This document shows positions 8,707 to 18,159 of a stretch of 64,000 bases of DNA, piece after piece. A program made the position numbers and the translations under genes. The notes beneath the pieces were generated by a model. It searched no databases. It worked only from the letters and a program-made list of their open reading frames with translations, and had not been told where the DNA came from. The stretch is from Micromonospora gifhornensis (lineage in GTDB: Bacteria; Actinomycetota; Actinomycetes; Mycobacteriales; Micromonosporaceae), in the NCBI RefSeq assembly GCF_016863515.1, contig NZ_BOPA01000003.1:1-64000 (forward strand), given 5' to 3'. Position 1 is the first letter of the stretch. Each line of letters opens with the position of its first letter.

Positions 8707-9846
8707 ATGCGCGTACTGCTCTGCCCGGACAAGTTCGCCGGCACGTTGTCGGCACCCCAGGTGGCCGCCGCCGTGGCCGACGGCTGGCGGGAGATCGCCC
8801 CCGACGACGATCTGCTGGTCAGGCCGTTGGCCGACGGGGGACCCGGTTTCATCGACGTGCTCGCTACGGCGCTGCCCGGCCGCCGGGTCCCGGTGGCCAC
8901 CGTCGATCCGCTGGGTCGTCCGGTCCCCGGTGAGATCCTGCTCACCGACGACGGGGCGACCGCCTGGCTGGAGAGCGCGCAGGCGTGCGGGCTGCACCTG
9001 CTCGACGCGGGCGAGCGCGACCCGAAGACCACCACCTCGTACGGGCTGGGGCTGCTGATCACGGCTGCGGTCGAGGCAGGGGCCCGTACGGTGGTGGTCG
9101 GGTTGGGCGGTTCGGCGACAAACGACGGCGGCGCAGGGATGCTCGCCGCGCTGGGCGCCGTCGCGCTGGACGACACCGGGACGGCCCTGCCGTACGGCGG
9201 CGCCGCGCTGACCGCCGTGGCCACGCTCGACGGGGCACCCCGGCTGCGCGACGTACGGCTGATCGCCGCCACCGACGTGGACAACCCGCTGCTCGGCCTG
9301 CACGGGGCGAGCAGCGTCTTCGGGCCGCAGAAGGGCGCTGACCGGGCCGACGTGCTGCTGCTCGACGCCGCCCTGCAACGCTGGGCCGAGGTGCTCCAGC
9401 AGCAGGTCCCCGGCTGCCCCAGCAGCCTGGGCGCGCTGCCCGGCGGGGGCGCGGCCGGCGGCATCGGGGCGGCGTTGCTGGCCCTCGGTGGCCGCTGCGA
9501 GTCCGGGATCGGGCTGGTCAGCCGGGCCGTCGGCCTGAATGCCGCGCTCGATGGTGTCGACCTGGTCATCACGGGGGAAGGCAAGTTCGACCACCAGTCG
9601 CTGCGCGGCAAGGTGGTCGCGGGCGTCGCCGGCGCGGCGCGCGACCAGGGCGTACCGTGCGTGGTGCTGGCCGGCCAGGTGAGCACCGGCCGGCGGGAGG
9701 CCGCCTCGGTCGGGGTGACCGAGGCGTACAGCCTGGTGGAGCACTTCGGCGGGGAGGAACGCGGCGGCCTGACCGCGGCCCTGGAACGCCCCGGGGAGGG
9801 GCTACGGGCGCTCGGTGCCCGGTTGGCCCGCCAGTGGAGCCGCTGA
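8707..9846 (+). CDS. Glycerate kinase (type II family)
   Basis: The 379-residue protein has the family start MRVLLCPDKFAGTLSAPQVA, the glycine-rich stretch GLGGSATNDGGAGMLAALG and the C-terminal ITGEGKFDHQSL. It phosphorylates D-glycerate with ATP, feeding glycerate into glycolysis. In M. tuberculosis the homologue (Rv2205c) is next to the HesB-type gene, as here. A longer in-frame extension to 8611 would overlap nadA and is not used. Confidence 0.9.
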   Translation: MRVLLCPDKFAGTLSAPQVAAAVADGWREIAPDDDLLVRPLADGGPGFIDVLATALPGRRVPVATVDPLGRPVPGEILLTDDGATAWLESAQACGLHLLDAGERDPKTTTSYGLGLLITAAVEAGARTVVVGLGGSATNDGGAGMLAALGAVALDDTGTALPYGGAALTAVATLDGAPRLRDVRLIAATDVDNPLLGLHGASSVFGPQKGADRADVLLLDAALQRWAEVLQQQVPGCPSSLGALPGGGAAGGIGAALLALGGRCESGIGLVSRAVGLNAALDGVDLVITGEGKFDHQSLRGKVVAGVAGAARDQGVPCVVLAGQVSTGRREAASVGVTEAYSLVEHFGGEERGGLTAALERPGEGLRALGARLARQWSR

Positions 9847-9946
9847 CGCTGCTGGAGGCCCTCCGTCGACCCACCGTTTGGCCGCTGGCCGCGGTCCCCG
9901 GGGGAGCGGCTGGTCACGCCATCGGGTGACGGGGCTGTCGGCGGCC

Positions 9947-9952
9947 TACAAT
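9947..9952 (+). promoter_or_regulatory. -10-like hexamer TACAAT upstream of the Fe-S carrier gene
   Basis: TACAAT closely matches the actinobacterial vegetative -10 consensus (TANNNT) and lies 90 bp before the GTG of the Fe-S carrier gene, just after the glycerate kinase gene. A -35 element is not convincing. Confidence 0.4.
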
Positions 9953-10041
9953 CGAGAACTGGACCACTGTGGGAATCGCTGACCGGCGACTGATGTTGGC
10001 CAGGGGAAGACCACACCGAACGCGCGCAGGGAGAATTCCAC

Positions 10042-10410
10042 GTGACCACGCCAGCGCAGACCGAGTCGACCGAGGCCAAGGCCCCCACGTCCGTCGTCCT
10101 CACCGACGTCGCGGCGCAGAAGGTCAAGGCCCTGATCGAGCAGGAAGGCCGCGACGACCTGCGGCTCCGGGTCGCCGTGCAGCCGGGCGGCTGCTCCGGC
10201 CTGCGGTACCAGCTTTTCTTCGACGAGCGTTCCCTCGACGGTGACGTCGTCACCGACTACGACGGTGTCGAGGTCGTCGTCGACCGGATGAGCGCGCCGT
10301 ACCTGGCCGGCGCCACCATCGACTTCGCCGACCGGATCGACGCCCAGGGCTTCACCATCGACAACCCCAACGCGGGCAACTCCTGCGCCTGCGGTGACTC
10401 CTTCAGCTGA
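10042..10410 (+). CDS. erpA: A-type iron-sulfur cluster carrier (HesB/IscA/ErpA family)
   Basis: The 122-residue protein has the three conserved cysteines of A-type carriers: PGGCSGLRYQL in the middle and NSCACGDSFS at the C-terminus (Cys-x-Cys). Such proteins deliver Fe-S clusters to target enzymes. GTG 10042 is preceded by AGGGAG with good spacing. It corresponds in position to M. tuberculosis Rv2204c. Cluster customers encoded nearby include the Rieske protein and NadA (inference). Confidence 0.9.
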   Translation: MTTPAQTESTEAKAPTSVVLTDVAAQKVKALIEQEGRDDLRLRVAVQPGGCSGLRYQLFFDERSLDGDVVTDYDGVEVVVDRMSAPYLAGATIDFADRIDAQGFTIDNPNAGNSCACGDSFS

Positions 10411-10425
10411 TCCAGCTGATACTCC

Positions 10426-10464
10426 ACGACGAAGGGGACGGCCTCCGGCCGTCCCCTTCGTCGT
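10426..10464 (+). terminator. Strong hairpin terminator after the Fe-S carrier gene
   Basis: A perfect 18-bp stem (10426-10443 with 10447-10464) closes a 3-nt loop, starting 16 bp after the stop codon. It is GC-rich, with no clear T-run, as is common in high-GC actinomycetes. Confidence 0.85.
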
Positions 10465-10488
10465 CCCCGCACCCAGCGCTGCCCCCGG

Positions 10489-10544
10489 TGATCAAGAGGT
10501 TTTGGTCGGATAACCGCCGGCATCCGACCAAAACCTCTTGATCA
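10489..10544. repeat. Long perfect palindrome (23-bp arms)
   Basis: Arms at 10489-10511 and 10522-10544 are exactly complementary with a 10-nt loop (AACCGCCGGC). Each arm contains AAGAGGTTTTGGTCGGAT, markedly more AT-rich than the surroundings. It is followed by a G-rich tract. It lies 25 bp after a complete terminator, so termination alone does not explain it. Two structurally similar elements occur at 14840-14917 and 23411-23480. Confidence 0.9.
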
Positions 10545-10549
10545 ACGGG

Positions 10550-10618
10550 ACGGGTGGGGTGGGGGTGGAGGGTGTGAGTGGTGGGGGTGGATGGGTGTGG
10601 GGTGGTGGGTGAGGGCGG
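10550..10618 (+). repeat. G-rich tract upstream of adenosine kinase
   Basis: A run of GGGTGGGG and GGTGGGTG units with several blocks of four or five G on the plus strand lies directly after the long palindrome. The sequence could form a G-quadruplex in the non-template strand just upstream of the likely adoK promoter. Confidence 0.7.
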
Positions 10619-11635
<1,017 letters not shown>

Positions 11636-11666
11636 CCGTCGCCGGCACCCGTCCGGTTGGTTTCGT

Positions 11667-11719
11667 ACTAATAGGGGGCCCCGCCTATGCGCGAGGCGTT
11701 AACAAGGTGCCCTTCCTTT
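11667..11719. repeat. Dispersed ~53-bp repeat, copy 1 (between convergent genes)
   Basis: The segment reads ...AGGGGGCCCCGCC... and ends GCGTTAACAAGGTGCCCTTCCTT. It is clearly related to 33484-33537: both share an AGGGG/CCCC core, GCGTTAACA and GGTGCCCTTCCTT. Both copies fill the space between convergent stop codons, which suggests a shared terminator or short mobile repeat. Confidence 0.75.
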
Positions 11720-11943
11720 CACTGGCGGCGGCGGACGTGGTGGGCGGTGCCGGAGGTGCCGAGGAACTCCTGGTCGCGCATCCGGCACCAGGCCGGAATG
11801 TCCACCGCCGCCGCCGGATCGTCGGCCAACACCCGCAGCACCGCGCCGACCGGAAGCGCCGGTAGCCGGCGGGCCAGCGCGATCACCGGCAACGGGCATC
11901 GCTGACCGAGACAGTCGAGGACCTCGTCCGGTTCGGCGGTCAC
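11719..11943 (-). CDS. TusA-family sulfurtransferase
   Basis: The 74-residue protein has the TusA signature LDCLGQRCPLPVIALA with the sulfur-accepting Cys in the CPxP motif. TusA proteins accept persulfide sulfur from a cysteine desulfurase. It starts at ATG 11943, overlapping the stop of the cysteine desulfurase gene by 4 bp, so the two are coupled and likely act as a donor-acceptor pair (inference). Confidence 0.88.
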   Translation of the reverse strand: MTAEPDEVLDCLGQRCPLPVIALARRLPALPVGAVLRVLADDPAAAVDIPAWCRMRDQEFLGTSGTAHHVRRRQ

Positions 11944-13091
11944 AGCCCGACCACCCCTGCCTCGGCTCGCAGGTCGGCGACGATGCCGGGCAGTTCGGCG
12001 AGGAACCGTTCCACGTCCGCCTCGGTGCTGCCGGCGTGCAGCGAGACCCGGACGTTGCCGTGCGAGAGCACCCCCATCGCCTCCAGCACGTGCGACGGGC
12101 GCAGGGTCGAAGAGGTGCAGGAGGAGCCCGACGAGACCGCGAAGCCACGCCGGTCCAACGCATGCAGCAACGCCTCGCCGTCGACGTACAAGCAGGAGAA
12201 GGTCACCAGGTGCGGCAACCGGCGCTCAGGATCACCGACCACCTCCACGTCGGGCACCTCCGCCGCCACCCGGGACCGGATCCGGTCCACCAGGGGCGTC
12301 AACCGGGCCGCCTCGGCCGCCGCGTCGGCCGCCGCCGCGCGCAGGCTCGCCGCCGCCGCGACCACCGCCGGCAGGTTCACCGTGCCGGGCGTACGCCCCG
12401 ACTCACGCTCGTCGGCCGGCCAGGGCGACTCCCAGCGGGTGCCCTTGCGCACCACCAGCAGCCCCACGCCGGGCGGGCCACCCCACTTGCGGGCGCTCGC
12501 GGTCAGCACCGACCAGCCCGGCGGCACCGGCATCCGCCCCACCATCTGGGCGGCGTCGACGTACAGCGGCACGCCCGCATCGGCGCAGACCGCCGCCGCT
12601 GCCTCCACCGGCTGGACCGTGCCCACCTCGTGACTGGCCGCGATCAGAGCGGCCAGCGCCACCCCGGACCCGGTGACCGCCGTCGACCAGGCGTCCAGGT
12701 CCAGCCGGCCGAGCCGGTCGACCGGCACCTCGACGGCCGTACCGCCGCCGGCCGTGTGCTGCTGGGCCGCGTGCAGCACCGCGGAGTGCTCGATCGCCGA
12801 ATGCACAAGCACGGCACCGGCACGTCGCCGCCCCCGCAGGCCGCCGAGCACGGCAGAGTGGGCCGCGGTCGTACCGCTGCTGGTGAAGGAGAGCTCGTCG
12901 GGGCGTACGCCCAGGGTTTGTGCGGCGGCCTCGCGCGCGGCGTCGAGCAACTGGCGCGCCCGCCGGGCGGAGGTGTAGAGCCGGTCGGGGTCGGCCCAAC
13001 CGTCATCGAGGGCGGCCAGCAGCGCCTGCCGCGCTACCGGGTGCAGCGGCGCGGCGGTGGCGGCGTCCAGGTAGACCGAGGATGGAATCAC
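11940..13091 (-). CDS. Cysteine desulfurase (aminotransferase class V)
   Basis: The 383-residue PLP enzyme has the family start VYLDAATAAPLHP, SFTSSGTTAAHS, the PLP-binding lysine in ASARKWGGPPGVG and a mobile-loop cysteine in SSGSSCTSSTLRPSHVL. It converts cysteine to alanine with protein-bound persulfide. GTG 13091 is chosen by homology of the N-terminus; upstream in-frame sequence is antisense to ctaC. Its partner is the overlapping tusA. Whether it serves Fe-S assembly or tRNA/cofactor thiolation cannot be told. Confidence 0.9.
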   Translation of the reverse strand: MIPSSVYLDAATAAPLHPVARQALLAALDDGWADPDRLYTSARRARQLLDAAREAAAQTLGVRPDELSFTSSGTTAAHSAVLGGLRGRRRAGAVLVHSAIEHSAVLHAAQQHTAGGGTAVEVPVDRLGRLDLDAWSTAVTGSGVALAALIAASHEVGTVQPVEAAAAVCADAGVPLYVDAAQMVGRMPVPPGWSVLTASARKWGGPPGVGLLVVRKGTRWESPWPADERESGRTPGTVNLPAVVAAAASLRAAAADAAAEAARLTPLVDRIRSRVAAEVPDVEVVGDPERRLPHLVTFSCLYVDGEALLHALDRRGFAVSSGSSCTSSTLRPSHVLEAMGVLSHGNVRVSLHAGSTEADVERFLAELPGIVADLRAEAGVVGL

Positions 13092-13181
13092 ATCTACCCA
13101 CGCTATAGCCCTGCACCGCGACAAGATCCCCCGTTGGGGGCGGACACTGACCCCAACCGGGTCGAGCCCGTCATGGTCGAG

Positions 13182-13187
13182 TAATCT
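13182..13187 (+). promoter_or_regulatory. -10-like hexamer TAATCT upstream of ctaC
   Basis: TAATCT fits TANNNT and lies 98 bp before the ctaC GTG. The leader between them contains a 9-bp hairpin (13222-13230 with 13234-13242). Confidence 0.4.
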
Positions 13188-13284
13188 GCGACCGTCGGTG
13201 ACGCCTTTGCCGCTGGTGTGGCGGCTCCGCTCGGCGGAGCCGGCCAGATGAAGACACCGCGGCGCGCTAGGGAGGCAGGACCAG

Positions 13285-14259
13285 GTGGTCGCAAGGAGTT
13301 CGGAGGTACGGCCGACGGCCGTACGGCACAACGCATCCCCGGGAGCCGGTGCTCGGCGGGGGCGGCGTCGTGCCGGGCGTCTCGCCGGGCTCGGATTCGG
13401 TGGGGCGGCGCTGCTGGTCCTGCTCACGGGCTGTGACGTCGGCGCGGCGTTCGGGGGCTTCGGCTGGCCGCAGGGTGGCATCACCCCGGAGGCCCGGCGG
13501 ATGTACGACCTGTGGATCGCCTCGTGCATCGCGGCGCTCGCGGTCGGTGTCTTCGTCTGGGGCCTGATCTTCTGGTGCGTGGTGCGGTACCGCAAGCGGG
13601 GCAACGAGCTGCCCGTGCAGACCCGGTACAACCTGCCGATGGAGTTCCTCTACACCATCGCGCCGGTGCTGATCGTCGCCGTGCTGTTCTACTACACCGC
13701 GATCGTGCAGACCGACGTGGTGAAGACCACCCGCAACCCCGACGTGACGGTCGAGGTGGTCGCCTTCAAGTGGAACTGGCAGTTCAACTACCGCGACGGC
13801 CAGGGCGTCGACGCCAACACCACCGCCTCGGTGCTGGGCACCAGCGAGGTCATCCCGATCCTGGTGCTGCCGAGCAACCGGTCCATCCGGTTCGAGGAGA
13901 CCAGCAAGGACGTCATCCACTCGTTCTGGGTGCCGGAGATGCTGTTCAAGCGGGACGTCTTCCCCGGCAGCATCCGCAACGTCTTCGAGGTCTCCTCGCT
14001 GGAATCCGAGGGCGCCTACGTGGGCCGCTGCGCCGAGCTGTGCGGCAGCTACCACGCCTTCATGAACTTCGAGCTGCGGGTCGTCTCGCCGGAGAACTTC
14101 GACCGCTTCCTGGCGGCCAAGCAGGACGGTGCCTCGACGCAGGAGGCGTTGACCGCGATCGGCGAGGAGCCGTACGCGATCACCACCAAGCCGTTCGAGA
14201 CGCGGCGTACCCAGGACAACTTCAACCAGGGCAGCGCGCCCGTCGGCGCGGGAAGCTGA
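13285..14259 (+). CDS. ctaC: Cytochrome c oxidase subunit II (aa3-type)
   Basis: Subunit II carries the binuclear CuA centre that takes electrons from cytochrome c. The 324-residue protein has a lipoprotein-type signal (LLVLLTGC, Cys about 50), two membrane segments (about 75-100 and 115-140), the aromatic stretch FKWNWQFNY and CuA ligands in HSFWVPEM and GRCAELCGSYHAFM. GTG 13285 has AGGGAGG upstream. It is followed 10 bp later by ctaF. In actinobacteria the oxidase docks to the bc1 complex, encoded at 18.8-22.4 kb here. Confidence 0.95.
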   Translation: MVARSSEVRPTAVRHNASPGAGARRGRRRAGRLAGLGFGGAALLVLLTGCDVGAAFGGFGWPQGGITPEARRMYDLWIASCIAALAVGVFVWGLIFWCVVRYRKRGNELPVQTRYNLPMEFLYTIAPVLIVAVLFYYTAIVQTDVVKTTRNPDVTVEVVAFKWNWQFNYRDGQGVDANTTASVLGTSEVIPILVLPSNRSIRFEETSKDVIHSFWVPEMLFKRDVFPGSIRNVFEVSSLESEGAYVGRCAELCGSYHAFMNFELRVVSPENFDRFLAAKQDGASTQEALTAIGEEPYAITTKPFETRRTQDNFNQGSAPVGAGS

Positions 14260-14269
14260 GGCAACGGGC

Positions 14270-14692
14270 ATGAAGACCGAGTGGCGCATCTTCCTGACCA
14301 TTGCCGCGTTCCTGCTCTTCGCGGCCGTCCTGTACGGCGGCTGGACCTGGGCCGACTCCGACGGTCGCGTCGAGTGGATCGGCACGGTGGCCCTGCTGCT
14401 GTCGTTCCTGCTCTGCTCGATGTGCGGCGGCTTCTTCTGGTTCGTCTCGCGGCGCATCGACCTGCGTCCGGAGGACCGGCCGGACGGTGAGATCGCCGAC
14501 GGTGCGGGCGAGATCGGCTTCTTCAGCCCCGGCAGCTACTGGCCGTTCGGGCTGGCGCTGGCCGCCACGATCGCGGGTCTGGTCTTCTGGCAGATGTGGC
14601 TGCTCGGCCTCGGTGCCGTCGCGGTCATCTTCGCCGCCTGCGGCCTGCTGTTCGAGTACTACAGCGGCACCCGCCGTACCGCCGAACACTGA
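14270..14692 (+). CDS. ctaF: Cytochrome c oxidase subunit IV (actinobacterial)
   Basis: The 140-residue protein has about four membrane segments and the actinobacterial subunit IV layout, starting MKTEWRIFLTIAAFLLFAA, with RRIDLRPEDRPDGEIADGAG in the middle. It always follows ctaC in this group. It is an accessory subunit of the aa3 oxidase. A strong terminator follows. Confidence 0.92.
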   Translation: MKTEWRIFLTIAAFLLFAAVLYGGWTWADSDGRVEWIGTVALLLSFLLCSMCGGFFWFVSRRIDLRPEDRPDGEIADGAGEIGFFSPGSYWPFGLALAATIAGLVFWQMWLLGLGAVAVIFAACGLLFEYYSGTRRTAEH

Positions 14693-14712
14693 CCCACCCA
14701 CCCCGACACCCA

Positions 14713-14746
14713 CGAAGGCCCGCCTCCTGAAGGAGGCGGGCCTTCG
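14713..14746 (+). terminator. Hairpin terminator after ctaF
   Basis: A perfect 15-bp stem (14713-14727 with 14732-14746) has a TGAA loop, 20 bp after the ctaF stop. Confidence 0.88.
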
Positions 14747-14839
14747 CGCATTCCCACCCCGCGCGCCCCGACCCGCGCCCCTCACCCTGCACGTCCCCAC
14801 CCCTCGCGCGCCCCTCGCGCGCCCCTCGCGCGGCCCTGC

Positions 14840-14917
14840 GCGTCGATCTTGCAGTTTCGGTCGCGCTTTTGTCAGGGATGTGGCGTTTTGCGGGGACGGA
14901 AAGTGCAAGATCGACGC
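14840..14917. repeat. Long palindrome with 23-bp arms, related to 23411-23480
   Basis: Arms at 14840-14862 and 14895-14917 are complementary at 21 of 23 positions, with a 32-nt loop. The arm core GATCTTGCA-TTTC-GTC is the same as in the palindrome at 23411-23480. A C-rich stretch (14755-14835) precedes it and a G-rich stretch (14918-15030) follows. Confidence 0.9.
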
Positions 14918-14971
14918 GGAAAGGGGGCGTGGGAGAGGGGGAGAGAGAGGGGGGTGGGGGAGAGGGGAGGG

Positions 14972-15166
14972 TTAGGCGGCGCGGCGGGGGGTGGGGAGGG
15001 GGTGGCGGAGGGGAGTGGGGGTGGGGGTGGGGGCGAGGAAGAGGGCGGTGCCGCAGCGGGTGCAGGCCAGTTCGGGGCAGGTGGGGCCGTGGCCGTCGAG
15101 GCAGGGGGGCACCTCGAACAGTTGTGGGCTCTCGCAGGTGTCGCAGTGCAGCTCGCGCTCGGCCAT
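14972..15166 (-). CDS. Small zinc-ribbon protein
   Basis: The 64-residue protein starts at ATG 15166 with a very good ribosome-binding site (AGGAGGAG). It has two metal-binding knuckles, HCDTC (residues 7-11) and CTRC (about 36-39), plus further Cys/His between them (PPCLDGHGPTCPELAC), so it should bind one or two zinc ions. The C-terminal PTPTPTPLRHPLPTP tail is encoded by the G-rich tract next to the palindrome and may be a recent read-through addition. Role unknown; it lies upstream and antiparallel to ctaF. Confidence 0.8.
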   Translation of the reverse strand: MAERELHCDTCESPQLFEVPPCLDGHGPTCPELACTRCGTALFLAPTPTPTPLRHPLPTPRRAA

Positions 15167-15368
15167 GAAGACTCCTCCTGCTGCTCGGCCCGGAGTGCGG
15201 CGGCGCTTGCCGGCCGGCGGGGGTGCCGGGGCGGCCGGCTCAGCGAGGGACCGCTGCGTTCCGGCTCGACGGTGCGGGGCCGAGGGACGATCGTGGGAAT
15301 TACTCACCTGTAGTTTCCCACGTCGGTCCGACACTTCTGCCGCCCCACGGAGGGGGCGAGTGGGGTGG

Positions 15369-16424
15369 TCAGGCGGTCTGGGCGCTCTGGGCGACCTTGA
15401 TCCAGTGGTCCAGGGTGCGGGCGGCGGCGCCGGAGTCGATCGACTCGGCGGCCCGGTCCAGGCCGGCGCGGAGCGCGGTGGTGAGGTCGCCGTCCAGCGG
15501 GCCCTGGGTGGCCAGCGCCGCGGCGGCGTTGACCAGGACGGCGTCGCGGACCGGGCCGGGCTCACCGGCGAGCAGACGGTGGGCCACCTGCGCGTTGTAC
15601 GAGGCGTCACCGCCCCGCAGGTCAGCGAGGGTGGCCCGGGGTGCCCCGAGGTCGGTCGCGTCGACCAGGGTTTCCCTGACGGTGCCGCCCTGGGCGACCC
15701 AGAAGCGGGTCGGCGCGGCGGTGCTGAACTCGTCCAGGCCGTCCTCGCCGCGCATCACCAGCACCGAGTCGCCTCGGGCGGCGAACACGGCGGCCATCAC
15801 CGGGGCCATGGTGGCGTCGAAGCAGCCGACCGCGCCGGCGCGGGGACGCGCCGGGTTGGTCAGCGGTCCGAGGAAGTTGAACGCGGTCGGTACGCCCAAC
15901 TCCCGGCGGACCGGGCCGGCGTGGCGCATGCCGGGGTGGAACCGGGCGGCGAAGCAGAATCCGATGCCCGCCTCGGCCACACACCGAGCCACCTGCTCGG
16001 GGCCGAGGTCCAGCGGTACGCCGAGGAACTCCAGCAGGTCGGCGGTGCCGCAGGAGGAGGAGGCGGCCCGGTTGCCATGCTTGACGACGCGTACCCCGGC
16101 ACCGGCGACGACCAGGGCGGTCATCGTGGAGATGTTCACAGTGTGGGCGAGGTCTCCGCCGGTGCCGACCACGTCCAGCGCGCTGGCGCGTACCTGCTCG
16201 GGGAGGACGACCGGGACGGCGCGGCTGAGCATCGCCTCCACCAGCCCGCCCAACTCCGCCGGTGTCTCGCCCTTGGCGCGCAGCGCCACGGCGAAGCCGG
16301 CGATCTGAGCCGGCGCCGCCGCGCCGGACATGATCTCGCCCATCGCCCAGGCGGTGTCGGCGGCGGAGAGTTCCTCCCCGCGCAGCAGCGCGGTGAGCAG
16401 GTGCGGCCAGGTCCGTTCGCCCAT
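15369..16424 (-). CDS. trpD: Anthranilate phosphoribosyltransferase
   Basis: TrpD joins anthranilate to PRPP in tryptophan synthesis. The 351-residue protein has the PRPP-binding [17 protein letters not shown] and [21 protein letters not shown]. It stands alone here, as in M. tuberculosis, where trpD (Rv2192c) is also next to the bc1/ctaE genes. Start ATG 16424. Confidence 0.93.
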   Translation of the reverse strand: MGERTWPHLLTALLRGEELSAADTAWAMGEIMSGAAAPAQIAGFAVALRAKGETPAELGGLVEAMLSRAVPVVLPEQVRASALDVVGTGGDLAHTVNISTMTALVVAGAGVRVVKHGNRAASSSCGTADLLEFLGVPLDLGPEQVARCVAEAGIGFCFAARFHPGMRHAGPVRRELGVPTAFNFLGPLTNPARPRAGAVGCFDATMAPVMAAVFAARGDSVLVMRGEDGLDEFSTAAPTRFWVAQGGTVRETLVDATDLGAPRATLADLRGGDASYNAQVAHRLLAGEPGPVRDAVLVNAAAALATQGPLDGDLTTALRAGLDRAAESIDSGAAARTLDHWIKVAQSAQTA

Positions 16425-16505
16425 TGCGGGCCTCCCGAGCAGACGAGTGCGGGTGGGGACCGGCGCCGGCTCGTCCCGGCGCCGTGGCGGTGCCGGTGCG
16501 GAACG

Positions 16506-16904
16506 TCAGGCGGCGGGCGCGTGCGTCCGCAGCAGCTCGGTCACGGTGGCGGCGGCCGTCACCGGGTCGAGCGGGTGAACCAGGGTGGCGTCGACCTCGG
16601 CGTACGCGGCGAGCCAGCGGTCAGCGGCCCGGGCGATCACCACACAGGTCGGGGGCGCCTCGTCGAAGTCGTCCTTGATCTGCCGGGCGATGCCGATGCC
16701 GCCACCGGGGGAGGCCTCGCCGTCGAGCAGCATCAGGTCGATCTCGTAGTCGTCGACCAGCCGGACACACTCGGCGTAGGTGGACGCCTCGACGAACTCG
16801 ATGCGCAGATCGGCCGCGGGGCGGGTGCCGACGGCGAGCCGCATCCGGTCCCGTACCTGCGGGTCGTCGCTGTAGAGCACGACGGTGCACAGACGATCGC
16901 TCAT
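16506..16904 (-). CDS. Atypical orphan receiver-domain protein
   Basis: The 132-residue protein is a stand-alone receiver-like fold without an output domain. The N-terminal acidic pair (VLYSDDPQVRDRM) and the phospho-acceptor Asp (DLMLLDGEASPGG, about residue 63) are present, but the usual C-terminal Lys-Pro is His-Pro (ATLVHPLDPV). It lies between trpD and the ctaG-type gene, all on the minus strand among cytochrome oxidase genes. Role unknown. The missing lysine suggests non-canonical or phosphorylation-independent signalling (inference). Start ATG 16904. Confidence 0.7.
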   Translation of the reverse strand: MSDRLCTVVLYSDDPQVRDRMRLAVGTRPAADLRIEFVEASTYAECVRLVDDYEIDLMLLDGEASPGGGIGIARQIKDDFDEAPPTCVVIARAADRWLAAYAEVDATLVHPLDPVTAAATVTELLRTHAPAA

Positions 16905-17068
16905 GCCGACACTCCGCTTCGCTTCCTGCCGCTCGCCACCGAGGATCGCGGCGAGCCGGATGACCCGCCCGCTGATGGCTTCGAGACGGCTTTCACCTCG
17001 TAGCTGCGTGGCCGATCGTACCGGTCGGTGTGCCCTGTGCCGCACGCCCCCCGTGACGGTCGGCGAGG

Positions 17069-18052
17069 TCAGCCGGTGGCCTCGGTGGCGCGCTGGCGGG
17101 CCTCCTGGCGGTCCAGTTCGCGGTCGACCCGGCGGGCCTCCCGTTCGGCGTGGCGCATCCACTGCACGACCAGGACGGCGAGCATGGTCACGCTGACGAA
17201 CTCGCCACCGGCCCACAGGATGCCGCCGGCGAGCACCTGGTCCTCCCGCGGATCGGCCCAGCTCAGGCCCAGCGAGGGGTACCAGTCGCCGCCGAAGAGG
17301 GTGCTGCTCTGCATGATGGTCAGCCCGAGCACGGTGTGGAACGGCACCGACAGCAGCATCAGCAGCGCCCGGGCGGGGTGCGGCCAGCGGCCCGGCAGCG
17401 GGTCCAGGCCGAGCAGCGGCCAGAAGAACACGCAGCCGGTCATGATGAAGTGCGCGTGCACCAGTTCGTGCGCCCAGCCGTGTTCCAGCGTGTAGCGGTA
17501 CAGGTCGGTGAAGTAGAGCGCGAACGGGTTGACCACGAAGATGGCGAACGCCACCAGCGGGAAGCTGTAGATCCGGGCGATCCGGCTGTGCACCACCGCG
17601 AGCAGCCGCTTGCGCGGGCTGGTCGGCAGCGTCCGCAGGGCCAGGGTCACCGGTGCGCCCAACGCCAGGAAGATCGGCGACACCATGGACAGCACCATGT
17701 GCTGGACCATGTGCACCGACAGCAGCGTGGTGTCGTACGCGCCCAGGCCGGTGAGGGTGACCGAGGCGATGCCGCCGAGGCCGGGCCCCAGGAAGAAGAC
17801 CGTACGCGCGACCGGCCAGCGGTCGCCGCGTACCCGCAGGCGGTTCACTCCGTAGAGGTAGAGGCCGGCGGCGAGCACCAGGACGACGGCGAGCCAGTTG
17901 TCCAGCCGGGCCTCGGTGACCACACTGGTCACCGAGAACGGCGGCAGGGCGCCCTCGGCCGCCAGCACCGAGGCGCCGCCGGGGCCGGGCAGGCCCGCCG
18001 TGAGCTGCGGCGCGGCCGGTGCGGCCAGGAAGATCGGATCGACGTGCAGCAC
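17069..18052 (-). CDS. CtaG-type cytochrome c oxidase assembly membrane protein
   Basis: The 327-residue protein has about seven membrane segments and matches the caa3_CtaG family: HMVQHMVLSMVSPIFLALGAPVTLALR, HAHFIMTGCVFFWPLLGLDP and the late QSSTLFGGDWYPSLGLSWADP. Histidines in HMVQHM and LVHAHF are the likely metal ligands. Such proteins help build the copper centres of the oxidase. It is divergent from ctaE with a 107-bp gap, so both may share a promoter region. Confidence 0.88.
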   Translation of the reverse strand: MLHVDPIFLAAPAAPQLTAGLPGPGGASVLAAEGALPPFSVTSVVTEARLDNWLAVVLVLAAGLYLYGVNRLRVRGDRWPVARTVFFLGPGLGGIASVTLTGLGAYDTTLLSVHMVQHMVLSMVSPIFLALGAPVTLALRTLPTSPRKRLLAVVHSRIARIYSFPLVAFAIFVVNPFALYFTDLYRYTLEHGWAHELVHAHFIMTGCVFFWPLLGLDPLPGRWPHPARALLMLLSVPFHTVLGLTIMQSSTLFGGDWYPSLGLSWADPREDQVLAGGILWAGGEFVSVTMLAVLVVQWMRHAEREARRVDRELDRQEARQRATEATG

Positions 18053-18147
18053 GCCAATCAGCCTAGGTCAGGCGAACCGGACGGTACCGATCGGGCCATC
18101 TGCCCTCGGGTTTGGCCCCCCGCTGATCGCCGGCCGTGGTCAAGGGC

Positions 18148-18153
18148 AATAAT
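18148..18153 (+). promoter_or_regulatory. -10-like AATAAT placed for a leaderless ctaE transcript
   Basis: AATAAT ends 6 bp before the preferred ctaE start at GTG 18160. There is no Shine-Dalgarno at usual spacing (AAGGG is 13 nt away). This spacing fits transcription starting at the start codon, which is common in actinobacteria. Confidence 0.3.
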
Positions 18154-18159
18154 GACCGC

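Noticed and set aside
13222..13242. 9-bp hairpin in the ctaC leader considered as a terminator or riboswitch
   Set aside because: Short, no T-run, and no known riboswitch features; probably a chance GC-rich hairpin.
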